This document shows, piece by piece, positions 1-6,878 of a DNA stretch of 7,775 bases (within the stretch, counting starts at the first letter, position 1; each line of letters opens with the position of its first letter). The notes under the pieces were generated by a model. The model was not told the origin of the DNA and made no database searches. It saw only the letters and a list, made by a program, of their open reading frames with translations. The stretch is from Chlamydiota bacterium (GTDB lineage Bacteria > Chlamydiota > Chlamydiia > Chlamydiales > JAJFMK01): NCBI GenBank assembly GCA_021772215.1, contig JAJFMK010000135.1, positions 1-7,775 of the forward strand, given 5' to 3'. A program made the translations under genes and the position numbers.

Positions 1-2415
1 AGCTGTATCGCCAAGCTGAGCTGCAGTGCAAGAGTTATTGCCGTGTAATTCTTTCATTTCAAACGACATTATTGATGGCTTTAAGGGCTGAATTTGTGTT
101 GCCTGACTGGGAAAGAAACTTCGTTCAAAGCCTCTTAAGCTTTGAAGAGTAACTTCCAAGTACATAATAGAATCCGAAGCCTCGCCTGTTTGTATTGCCA
201 GGCTTTTCTTAAACAAAATTTTTCGTAAAAGAGACAGTCTATTTCTTTGATCAAAGAAATATTCCTTTATTTGACCCTTTTCGTATTCTTCACCGCGGCT
301 TCTTTCGAACATTTTTACCAGATCGTTTCTTAGTTGGTGGCTGTGGCAAAGTGAGCGAAGCAGGGAAGAAAAAAGTAAATCCTGGTGGAAGGAATGATTA
401 AAGGCAAACTCTATATATGCAAATAAAGTGACAAAGCTAGCATCCAGCTGTCGAAGCAGGGATGAAGTTGGATTTTGACACGCATTTTTCAAGGCTTCTC
501 TGCCAGAATTTTCGAGACTTGTAAGGCTATTGCTATAATTCTCAATCAGTTGATTTTTTAAACTTGTGCAAGTTTGTAATGAGCGAATCGTGTTTTGAAG
601 TCTCAACCCTTCGGAAAAAAGCCTTCTGAAGTTTGGGTAATGGGATTGATCTATATGTGTTTCGCCCTCAGGAAATTTTCTTCTAAGGGCAAGATACCAG
701 AAGCTGCACTGGAACCAAAGGTAGGGATTGGCAAGAGTTGTAGAAAACTGTCCTTGTTGGAGAGAGTTTAACAAGAAGGTAAGATAATTGATTCTGTTTT
801 CTAACCTTCCACCTTGTAAGGTTCGAATAATGGTGTTTGGGTCGGTTCTTTGGACTAAAAGCCCCGTTACATTGGGACTTTTAATATTTGCGCTGTCAGA
901 GGACCCGATGAGATTACGAATACATTGTTCGAATTGACTTGTTGGGTTTGAATGATTGAACTCGTATTTTGCATCTGTAAATAACTCTTGATAAGGTGCA
1001 GAAGCTTGCTCGTTAAACCCTGCTAAGATTCCTTCGTTAAGCCTGTCGACGCTAAAATTCAGCTCAGTTAATCCTGTCTCTAAAGTTTGCAAGATTTGCT
1101 GGTTTTGTTCATGTAAAAGAGCAAAGTTTTGAAGGGTATTTCGGTGGCTTCGAACAAGTAATTTCTCGATTTGGTTAAACCTTTGATGCATCTCATTTCG
1201 CATCGTTGCTGTGTACTCTGCAAGTTTCATTATTTGTTGCGAAAGCGCTTGTGAGAAGTCCTGATTTCTGTGAAATCCAAGCCCGATGACACTCATCACT
1301 GCGGAGGCCATCCCAGCTATTGGACCCAATGCCAAGAAAGTTGATCCCACTGAAAAAAGTGACTGAAATTTATCATAATTTTCAACAAATTGAATACTTG
1401 CGTTGGCAACTGTATTAAATTGATACCCTCTTTTGGGATCAAAGGCCGAAATGACTTGCCCTGCAAAAAAAGCTGTTTGCTTTGCGACTTGAAGGTTTTC
1501 TTGAAATTGAGCGGCATTTCTGACTTGTTTTATTTTTTGTAAAGCTGCTTCTTCAATTTGATTAATCTGTGCATTGTTTACATTTTCACTTCTTGCAAAA
1601 TCGGAAATTTTATTTTCTAAATCTTCATGGTTTCTTCTTAGATCGTGGATTTGATCAAACAGCTCTGAAGGGTTTTCAGGAAAAGCTGGATTTTGTTGCA
1701 TTTGATTTTGTATTTCGTGCAAAGCAGCAATGTCATGAGATAAGCGAGCAATAGCATTTCGAATTTCTTGGTCGGGAATGACGCTATCGGATGCATTAAT
1801 AAATGAACCAACCATTGGTAAACAACCCCCGATTCCACTTTTTATGAGATCGTTGAAATAATCCACACTGGTTCTTAAAATGGTCCCACTTGACATTTGC
1901 ACTTCCAAAGCTTTCATTTCTTGTTCAATTTCTCTGGGTTGTCTTGTGTAGTAATCGATTGGGTTAGGAAAGTTTTCACCAAATAGTGGGCTGTTCTCAG
2001 AAAATATGCCAAGACAAAACAGTGCTCCTCCTCTGCGTATAAGCCACGAGTTGGAGAGCTCCGCATTGAGTATGTCCCAATCGTGTTTTAGTGCTTCGAA
2101 TTCACTTGGATCTCCTCCGCAGAGGATTCCGAAGCTGATCGTATCAATGCTTGGCCGCTTATAGATGCGAAGTGGAGAGTTTTTTAAAAAACATTGCAGC
2201 TTTTGTAGGTCGCAACTGGGAAATTCGGTCGGTATTCCCTCGATGGAAACCCATTTTCTTTCACCTTGTGCACTGATTAGTTGAGCGCCTAATCGTCGAT
2301 TCCCCTTTGTGGGATTAGTAGCGAAAAAAAGGATTGTCAGAGGGTTGTGGTTTCTTGTTTCGATGGGGGTCAAAAAAGTTTGTTTTGCACGGCTTACAGA
2401 GGCTCCTGGTTCCAT
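1..2415 (-). CDS. Large coiled-coil protein with central hydrophobic segment, C-terminus beyond window edge
   Basis: I do not recognise this family. Reading the minus strand from the ATG at 2415, I checked every codon to position 1 and found no stop, so 805 codons are open and the gene continues off the left edge. The start (MEPGASVSRA) has GAGG at 2421-2424, 5 nt upstream. Residues ~25-105 form a small alpha/beta-like domain ending in CGGDP that resembles the N-termini of the two plus-strand genes. Residues ~193-205 are a short hydrophobic patch (IGGCLPMVGSFI). Residues ~207-340 are mostly helical and coiled-coil-like. Residues ~354-381 are a Gly/Ala-rich hydrophobic stretch (around FLALGPIAGMASAVMSVIG). 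Further amphipathic helix follows to ~470 (MRNEMHQRFNQIEKLL), then a mainly helical remainder. There is no N-terminal signal peptide. The coil-hydrophobic-coil order recalls alpha-helical pore-forming toxins, but that is only an architectural analogy. It is transcribed divergently from the paralogue pair. The reality of the gene is near certain; its function is unknown. Confidence 0.93.
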   Translation of the reverse strand, partial: MEPGASVSRAKQTFLTPIETRNHNPLTILFFATNPTKGNRRLGAQLISAQGERKWVSIEGIPTEFPSCDLQKLQCFLKNSPLRIYKRPSIDTISFGILCGGDPSEFEALKHDWDILNAELSNSWLIRRGGALFCLGIFSENSPLFGENFPNPIDYYTRQPREIEQEMKALEVQMSSGTILRTSVDYFNDLIKSGIGGCLPMVGSFINASDSVIPDQEIRNAIARLSHDIAALHEIQNQMQQNPAFPENPSELFDQIHDLRRNHEDLENKISDFARSENVNNAQINQIEEAALQKIKQVRNAAQFQENLQVAKQTAFFAGQVISAFDPKRGYQFNTVANASIQFVENYDKFQSLFSVGSTFLALGPIAGMASAVMSVIGLGFHRNQDFSQALSQQIMKLAEYTATMRNEMHQRFNQIEKLLVRSHRNTLQNFALLHEQNQQILQTLETGLTELNFSVDRLNEGILAGFNEQASAPYQELFTDAKYEFNHSNPTSQFEQCIRNLIGSSDSANIKSPNVTGLLVQRTDPNTIIRTLQGGRLENRINYLTFLLNSLQQGQFSTTLANPYLWFQCSFWYLALRRKFPEGETHIDQSHYPNFRRLFSEGLRLQNTIRSLQTCTSLKNQLIENYSNSLTSLENSGREALKNACQNPTSSLLRQLDASFVTLFAYIEFAFNHSFHQDLLFSSLLRSLCHSHQLRNDLVKMFERSRGEEYEKGQIKEYFFDQRNRLSLLRKILFKKSLAIQTGEASDSIMYLEVTLQSLRGFERSFFPSQATQIQPLKPSIMSFEMKELHGNNSCTAAQLGDTA

Positions 2416-2503
2416 ATTTTCCTCAAAAAAACATTGACAAATTATTTCTAATGGAAGAGAAATGAATATTTCACGAAAATATTTTCTATACAAGGAGTTT
2501 TTT
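2416..2503. promoter_or_regulatory. Divergent intergenic region with -35-like TTGACA and a 12-bp palindrome
   Basis: These 88 bp separate the start of the minus-strand giant from the start of the 648-aa gene, so they should hold both promoters. A perfect TTGACA lies on the plus strand at 2434-2439, but no good -10 hexamer follows at 16-19 bp; the best, AGAAAT at 2458-2463, matches only 3 of 6. On the minus strand AATAAT resembles a -10 box but lacks a convincing -35. A perfect palindrome, GAAAATATTTTC (2475-2486), sits 5 bp before the plus-strand ribosome site and could bind a regulator or simply reflect AT-rich DNA. Promoter positions are therefore unresolved. Confidence 0.4.
2492..2497 (+). 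promoter_or_regulatory. Ribosome binding site that fixes the start of the 648-aa gene
   Basis: AAGGAG is followed by six T residues and then ATG at 2504, an ideal spacing. The in-frame ATG at 2462 would add 14 residues but has only a purine-rich GGAAGAG almost touching it. The 2504 start is therefore preferred. Confidence 0.8.
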
Positions 2504-4450
2504 ATGCTTTTAGTCCCATCGTCTTGCCATCCATTTTCTCATTCAGATAGTTTATTTGACCGGCTTCAAAAAGGTTTGGCACCTACCTCTAGGTTGGTTT
2601 TTAAAGTTAATCAACTATTTCATGATGTAAAAGAAATCTGTCTGCAATGGGATTTTGAAGGGACGACTCAAGAGTTTCGCTCTTTAGATGGTAGAGAGGT
2701 GAAGTTTTACCTTTCAGAAGAGAAGGGGTTGCAGGTCTTCTTTAGAGGGGAAGGGGGGCAATTCGTTGCGCCTGAGAGCAAGTCAGTGGTTTTAGCTTCT
2801 CAACTAAGAGAAATAAGGGATTTAGAGACCGCAGAGCGCTTTATAAGGAGTGTCAAGTTTAGAATATCCCGATCTGGCGACCATTTGGAGGGACAGGTGC
2901 GCTGTGTAGGAGGTACCCCTCCAGGAGATGAAGTTGATATTCCTTTGAAGCCTCTGCTTAATTACGACGATGTGCACCTTCTAGCAATACATGGAAATAT
3001 TTCTGACTCCGTACGGCGATTAAAAGGAAATATTACAGGTGTTTGTATAGAATCAGCAATGAAAACGCTAGCTGGTGTAGGCAACTTGCTAAGAGTAGCT
3101 TTTGCCGCTAGTGGTTATACAGAATCTTCTGAAGAGGTGTATAAAATTGCCACTGGTTTTAGAGGGCTTGTTAGAAGCTCATATCGAGGAACGGGGAGCT
3201 TTCTAGGTAGCTGTATGGATGCAATTAATACGTGTCAATTTGCTTGGGATTTTGTAAAGAGGGGAGATTTACAAGAAGCAACACAAGAAATCAAGGCAAT
3301 GTCAAAGCTAGCTGAAGAGATGGCAGGGGTAGCTAGATCACTCCAGAGCGAAGCAGATAAGCTAAAAGATGATTCTGACGAAGCTGCTAAAAGGGCAATG
3401 AAAGATCATAGGCTTAGCGAAGAAAGAAGACAGGCTGTGCAAAAACGAATTGATGAGGAAAGCGTCAACAAAGCTAAGTTGACTGCTCGAGAAAATTTGT
3501 TGAAAGGGCAATTAACAGATTTGGAAGCCAAGCTAAAGGAAATTGAAAGTGCATGTGATAATGCGGAAAAGAAATCTTTTCTTTTTGGCGTTTTAAAAGC
3601 AATTGGAGCTGCAACAATAGGAGAAATTACAAAACCCATTATGGCAATAGTGAATGTCTTTTCTCCAACTTCTTCGACTCAAATTCAAAGCAACGTTCAA
3701 GAAGTACTAAAAATTGCTGATCAAAAATCGGGGCTTTCTGCTTTAGAAGATGAGATAAAGTCTCTAGAAGAGCAGTTGGGTATCGAAGATGCTGAAGCTA
3801 GCGGATCTCAGAATCCTGCTAAAAAAGTAAAATTAGATCCCAATGTGATCGATCAAAAAAAAGATGAGCTTCGGAGAAAAAAAGAAGAGCTAAATAAGAA
3901 AAAACTTGAGATCAAAAACCGAGAAGATGCTCTTAGTGACCTTCAAAAACAATCTTTAGATCAACTCCAATACCTTCATGGTAAAGTTAGCGAGTATGAG
4001 CGTCTTACAAGAGAGCGCAACGAAGACCTTAGGAACACAAAGATAAGCTTGGCGGGTTCAATAGAAACACTTAAAAATTTAAAGGAAGAAGGCGATGAGT
4101 TGCAAAGAGCTGCGTTAGCTCTTGGTATGGTGAAATCTCGTATGGGTGAAGTATCAGATGCATTCGACAAAATTGCAACATTTTGGGAAGATATAAAGAA
4201 TCGCTGCGATCGTTTAACATTAAGTGATGATGAACAATTACGTTTTAAATCTGAGATGAAAATTAGGGTTCATATTCAGAGGTGCTTCTTATCATTGGTT
4301 ACTGTTGGTGAACTCTGTTTCTTAGCCCGTGAATCACTTGGTCCCGTTCGCGAAGGAATTACATCTTTTTTCAAAAATCTTCCTGCTAATGATGATGAAG
4401 CACAAAAGATAATTGACAGCTTAGGTAGCAGATTGCTCAATAATTCATAA
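2504..4450 (+). CDS. Coiled-coil paralogue 1 (648 aa) with GG-x-P N-terminal domain and a c-Myc-like nuclear localisation motif
   Basis: No known family recognised. Numbering is from the ATG at 2504. Residues ~30-140 form the domain shared with the next gene (RSLDGREVKF at 59-68, GG at 136-137). Residues ~150-270 are a helical region rich in Gly, Ser and Ala. A first coiled coil spans ~272-355. A hydrophobic stretch follows at 358-386 (SFLFGVLKAIGAATIGEI, then KPIMAIVNVF). A second coiled coil spans ~410-545 and is interrupted by a polar linker carrying PAKKVKLD at 438-445. A helical C-terminal region contains FDKIATFWEDI around W561 and ends at 648. There is no signal peptide; the N-terminus is Ser-rich (PSSCHPFSHSDS), which would suit type III secretion but is not diagnostic. 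The paralogue starts 58 bp downstream on the same strand, suggesting one operon. A host-targeted effector is my inference; a structural coiled-coil protein is the alternative. Confidence 0.93.
   Translation: MLLVPSSCHPFSHSDSLFDRLQKGLAPTSRLVFKVNQLFHDVKEICLQWDFEGTTQEFRSLDGREVKFYLSEEKGLQVFFRGEGGQFVAPESKSVVLASQLREIRDLETAERFIRSVKFRISRSGDHLEGQVRCVGGTPPGDEVDIPLKPLLNYDDVHLLAIHGNISDSVRRLKGNITGVCIESAMKTLAGVGNLLRVAFAASGYTESSEEVYKIATGFRGLVRSSYRGTGSFLGSCMDAINTCQFAWDFVKRGDLQEATQEIKAMSKLAEEMAGVARSLQSEADKLKDDSDEAAKRAMKDHRLSEERRQAVQKRIDEESVNKAKLTARENLLKGQLTDLEAKLKEIESACDNAEKKSFLFGVLKAIGAATIGEITKPIMAIVNVFSPTSSTQIQSNVQEVLKIADQKSGLSALEDEIKSLEEQLGIEDAEASGSQNPAKKVKLDPNVIDQKKDELRRKKEELNKKKLEIKNREDALSDLQKQSLDQLQYLHGKVSEYERLTRERNEDLRNTKISLAGSIETLKNLKEEGDELQRAALALGMVKSRMGEVSDAFDKIATFWEDIKNRCDRLTLSDDEQLRFKSEMKIRVHIQRCFLSLVTVGELCFLARESLGPVREGITSFFKNLPANDDEAQKIIDSLGSRLLNNS
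3815..3838 (+). other. Predicted monopartite nuclear localisation motif PAKKVKLD inside coiled-coil paralogue 1
   Basis: Residues 438-445 read PAKKVKLD, flanked by SGSQN before and PNV after, in a Pro/Gly/Ser-containing break between two coiled-coil segments. It fits the classical K-[KR]-x-[KR] importin-alpha pattern. AKKVKLD differs from the c-Myc signal (PAAKRVKLD) by one conservative Lys/Arg change over the last seven residues. A linker placement would leave it exposed. Nuclear import is a prediction only, since Lys-rich proteins produce such motifs by chance. Confidence 0.5.
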
Positions 4451-4497
4451 ACTTCAAAAGGCTGATGTTGTAACTTTCACAAACTCATTGATTGAAA

Positions 4498-4503
4498 AAG
4501 GAG
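4498..4503 (+). promoter_or_regulatory. Ribosome binding site that fixes the start of the 401-aa gene
   Basis: AAGGAG stands 5 nt before the ATG at 4509. The upstream in-frame TTG at 4488 would place this site inside the coding region and is much less likely to be the start. Confidence 0.8.
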
Positions 4504-4508
4504 AGATC

Positions 4509-5714
4509 ATGTGTACCGTTTCAGAGGGGTTACAAGTCTTTAATTTGAGACCAACGCCCCAAAATAGGGGTAAACTTATATCAACTCACACTGCTGAGCT
4601 TCTTTTTTCTATTAAAAGAGTACAGGCCGGAGTTGTTGAGATACAAGCTTTATGGAATCACTTTGAAAGCTCAAGTCCTATTAGGTCACTAGAGGGAAAG
4701 GAAATTAAATTTCTGTTATCAGAAAGTGAGGGTTTACAAATACAATATCGAAACAAAGATGGTTGTTTTATCTACCCTATTGCAAAAACAATGAGCATCG
4801 CCGGATTACTTTTGGGGATTAACAATTTAGAACACGCTCTATCCTTTATTAGAGAAATGAAATTTCAGATTTCAGATGGAGGATTATTAAGTGGTTCTAT
4901 ACGCGTACGAGGAGGAAACCCTTCCTCTCTTGAAGCAAAGGCAAAAGAGGTGGTAAATCAAGCTGGAAATTTACTAAATTTGGAGAGCAGTGATTACAAA
5001 AGTGATCTAAAAAAACTAGGCGAACCACTTTCTCTCTTGATAAAAATGATAAAAGAAGAATTAAGTGATATTGAAAGAAAGATAAAGGAAAGCGAGAGTC
5101 GTTCGGTTGAATTAGTGAACAGTATTTGTAGTTTAAAAAGTCAACTTGCGACTATAAGAAAGAATGCCAAACACAAAACTTCTGAAGTAGAAGCCCTTTC
5201 CTCGACCATTAGAGAGTTGGAAAGTGAAAGAAATAAACTAAACGAACGAATTTTTCATTTAGAAGTAAAAATAAGGATTGAAAATGAAGGACCTTTTTCC
5301 TTTTTACGAAAACTTTTTCGTATACATAATCCTCTAAAGGATAATTTAGAAAGGAGGCTTGGAGAAAAGGAGGAGGAACACAAACAGGTGGTTAAAAGAA
5401 AAGAAGAGAGTTTTAATCAACAGGAAAAGCTTGAAGGTGAGATCAAAGAATTAGAAAAAAAAATAAAAGAGACTGAAATCTCTTTTAAAAATTTAACTGA
5501 TAGTTTGAAGAAGTTTGCGTTTGTTGAGGAAAAGTTAAATAAATTATATATTAAACTTTGTGATGTAAAAAGCCATTATGATGTTTGTTTAAGATTGGTT
5601 CGTTTAAAAGGAGGAACTAGCAAAGAAACGGTATCCTCCATTGTTAAACAAGTTAAATCATTAGAAAGTCAATTAAATGATGCCTCTTCTGCGCTGAAAA
5701 CGATTGCGCATTGA
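4509..5714 (+). CDS. Coiled-coil paralogue 2 (401 aa) with GG-x-P N-terminal domain
   Basis: No known family recognised. Residues ~30-138 align with the preceding gene from RSLEGKEIKF (59-68) to GGNPS (135-139). By hand I count about 38 identities over 82 positions with one gap. The rest is a shorter version of the same plan: a Lys/Glu-rich coiled coil at ~175-258, a short hydrophobic/basic turn at 261-271 (GPFSFLRKLFR), a second coiled coil at ~277-335, and a short helical C-terminal tail with KGGTSKETV at ~367-375. The turn corresponds in position to the much longer hydrophobic stretch of paralogue 1, so the pair differ mainly in the tip and C-terminal part. No nuclear localisation motif, signal peptide or membrane helix is seen. 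It lies 58 bp after paralogue 1, probably in one operon, and converges on the frame-broken minus-strand gene whose stop is 12 bp away. Function unknown; a shared partner or complex with paralogue 1 is plausible. Confidence 0.92.
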   Translation: MCTVSEGLQVFNLRPTPQNRGKLISTHTAELLFSIKRVQAGVVEIQALWNHFESSSPIRSLEGKEIKFLLSESEGLQIQYRNKDGCFIYPIAKTMSIAGLLLGINNLEHALSFIREMKFQISDGGLLSGSIRVRGGNPSSLEAKAKEVVNQAGNLLNLESSDYKSDLKKLGEPLSLLIKMIKEELSDIERKIKESESRSVELVNSICSLKSQLATIRKNAKHKTSEVEALSSTIRELESERNKLNERIFHLEVKIRIENEGPFSFLRKLFRIHNPLKDNLERRLGEKEEEHKQVVKRKEESFNQQEKLEGEIKELEKKIKETEISFKNLTDSLKKFAFVEEKLNKLYIKLCDVKSHYDVCLRLVRLKGGTSKETVSSIVKQVKSLESQLNDASSALKTIAH

Positions 5715-5726
5715 ACCCACTACCTT

Positions 5727-6343
5727 TCAAAAATACGGAAGTTTTTTGAAGTTTGGGCGGCTGATTTCTCTTCGATAGACGAGGACGGCAATCAGAGCAA
5801 TGATCGCAATAATTGTCTCCTCCCAATGAGGAGTGTCACAACCATTCTCGATCAATGGAGGATCTAGTTCCTGACTACAGTCGTCCAATAACCCATCTTT
5901 CGTTCTGGATACTAATTGACAGATTTCTCTACTGGAAAAGTCTCGGAAATTGAGAGATTTTCAACAGATATTACAGGAGCACCTTCTTGAAATTTTTGAA
6001 GGTAGCAGTCTCTGATAACTGCAGGGTCGTCAAACTTGCCCTCCTCTTTTCTAAGGGCTCTATCATGCACTTTATTTCGGACGTCGGGGTGATATTCGAA
6101 GCGGGAATCAGTCGTTACCGGTTGTTCAAAATGCTCTTCTAAAAAGGTTAATTTGTGCGGCTTCTCTGGTTTACTAAAATGGTATTGAGATAGTGTTTCA
6201 AGCTCTGTCGTTGTTTCAACTTTTGGAAAGTAGTCAACGGCGAACTCGTTCACTTTTCTTGTGAGCGCACTCCACTGCTCTTTTGCCCATTTGACAATAT
6301 CGGCAAAGAACTGCCGCACCTCTGTAGCCGTCGGAAAATGCAT
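5727..6343 (-). pseudogene. Small protein with C-terminal membrane tail, interrupted by an apparent frameshift
   Basis: The family is not recognised. The ATG at 6343 (TGGAG just upstream) opens a 143-codon frame stopping at 5912, beginning MHFPTATEVRQFFADIVKWA. From 5960 to 5727 another minus frame reads as good protein: FSSREICQLVSRTKDGLLDD, then DPPLIENGCDTPHWEE, a hydrophobic segment TIIAIIALIAVLVY, and a basic end RREISRPNFKKLPYF. That second frame has no ATG of its own before its upstream stop at 5961-5963. Adding one T to the run ACTTTTCC at about 5935-5939 would join the frames after residue 136 and give a 205-aa protein with one membrane helix at ~177-190 and a 15-residue basic tail. 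It could be a true pseudogene, a programmed slip, or a sequencing error. If intact, a tail-anchored or single-pass membrane protein is likely. A good promoter lies directly upstream, so the gene may be, or recently was, expressed. Confidence 0.65.
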
Positions 6344-6363
6344 ACTCCACCCCTATGAATCTC

Positions 6364-6393
6364 ATTATATCATAAGGGGGGATTGGGTGGTAA
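6364..6393 (-). promoter_or_regulatory. Predicted sigma-70-type promoter for the small membrane-tail gene
   Basis: On the minus strand a perfect TATAAT (6369 down to 6364) is preceded at 18 bp by TTACCA (6393 down to 6388), which matches four of the six bases of TTGACA. Transcription would start near 6357 and give a leader of about 14 nt containing the TGGAG ribosome site before the ATG at 6343. Confidence 0.5.
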
Positions 6394-6404
6394 GTTACTA
6401 ATCT

Positions 6405-6608
6405 TTAAGGCTTTCTCTTTTTACCAACGGTGATCTTCTCGCCGTTGAATTTTGTGAGGGTGAAGCCGTCAAAATTCTCATTTTGAAGGAAGGAGGCGTT
6501 ATTAAGGATGTCGATTGCCACCTTCTCACCAAGAAGAATGCCTTGGATGCCGTCGCTGCGGTAGTGGACACCGGCGTGGTCACGGCCCAAGGAGATATTG
6601 GCAGCTGC
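6405..6608 (-). pseudogene. C-terminal remnant of a PAP2-superfamily / vanadium-dependent haloperoxidase-like enzyme
   Basis: The minus-strand frame begins LAAANISLGRDHAGVHYRSD and ends in KFNGEKITVGKKRKP at the TAA at 6405-6407. GRDHAGVHYRSD contains the third PAP2-superfamily signature R-x5-H-x3-D, which supplies the catalytic His in acid phosphatases and a vanadate-coordinating His in haloperoxidases. The following GILLGEKVAIDIL and GFTLTKFNGEKITV match, from memory, the C-terminal end of bacterial vanadium-haloperoxidase-like PAP2 proteins. Only about 67 codons remain: the frame is blocked by TAA at 6615-6617, and the first two motifs (KX6RP, PSGH) are absent. There is no credible start (only CTG or TTG). 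The upstream part has been replaced by transposase-like sequence on the opposite strand, so this is a 5'-truncated relic and cannot make an active enzyme. Confidence 0.75.
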
Positions 6609-6609
6609 C
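6600..6609. repeat. 10-bp perfect palindrome at the junction of two gene relics
   Basis: GGCAGCTGCC is its own reverse complement. It lies where the haloperoxidase-like remnant on the minus strand meets the transposase-like remnant on the plus strand. It may be an insertion or recombination scar, or a coincidence of coding sequence, since it also encodes Ala-Ala in the enzyme relic. Confidence 0.5.
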
Positions 6610-6774
6610 AGTGTTTATGAAGTTAACCCCCTGATTTGTCATTTTGGCAAAGAGATCAAAATCACTGCTTTTGTTACACACCCTGCTGAAATGAGGCATA
6701 TTTTAAATAGAATAGGATGGTCCTCTGAAATCACCAAATTTTACTCTCCCAATGACTTTTTTGCTTGTCAGTAA
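6610..6774 (+). pseudogene. C-terminal remnant of a transposase (IS91/IS801-like zinc-finger tail)
   Basis: The plus frame reads SVYEVNPLICHFGKEIKITA, then FVTHPAEMRHILNRIGW, and ends at TAA 6772-6774. This resembles, from memory, the common transposase tail V-Y-E-V-[DN]-P-L-x-C-P-x-C-x-x-x-M-x-[IV]-x-[AS]-F-I, which ends in a short helix before the stop. The normal C-x2-C knuckle is damaged here: ICHFGKE keeps only the first Cys. There is no start codon and nothing recognisable of the catalytic part, so only about 54 codons survive. It probably marks an old insertion that removed the front of the neighbouring haloperoxidase-like gene. The family assignment is tentative; that it is a transposase relic is more secure. 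Confidence 0.6.
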
Positions 6775-6878
6775 AGAAAGGGATTCTGTAGCTCTCCTAC
6801 TGTAAAGAATATGCAGGTTTGCAAGTTTTTTCTTTATTATAAAAAAATCACTGAAAAGTCGATTTAGCCCCCCTTTTT
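6775..6878. other. AT-rich non-coding spacer
   Basis: This stretch lies between the transposase relic and the stop of the ankyrin gene. It contains runs of T and A (6826-6847) and a C6-T7 run (6868-6880). I see no coding frame with protein-like character and no convincing promoter. Confidence 0.5.

Noticed and set aside
1317..1838. Short frames of about 60 codons on both strands inside the left 2.4 kb
   Set aside because: They lie in other frames of the 805-codon minus-strand gene, lack ribosome sites and have no protein-like character.
2462..2503. Longer N-terminus for paralogue 1 starting at ATG 2462
   Set aside because: The ATG at 2504 has a much better AAGGAG with ideal spacing; the extra 14 residues have no counterpart in the paralogue.
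3406..4170. Minus-strand frames inside paralogue 1
   Set aside because: They are antisense shadows of coiled-coil codons, rich in Ser and Leu as expected from the complement of Lys/Glu/Arg-rich sequence.
5726..5750. TTCAAAAA...TTTTTGAA hairpin as a shared terminator between the convergent genes
   Set aside because: The 8-bp stem is almost all A-T with a 9-nt loop, no stable G-C core and no proper T-run after it; it also lies in the coding tail of the minus-strand gene.
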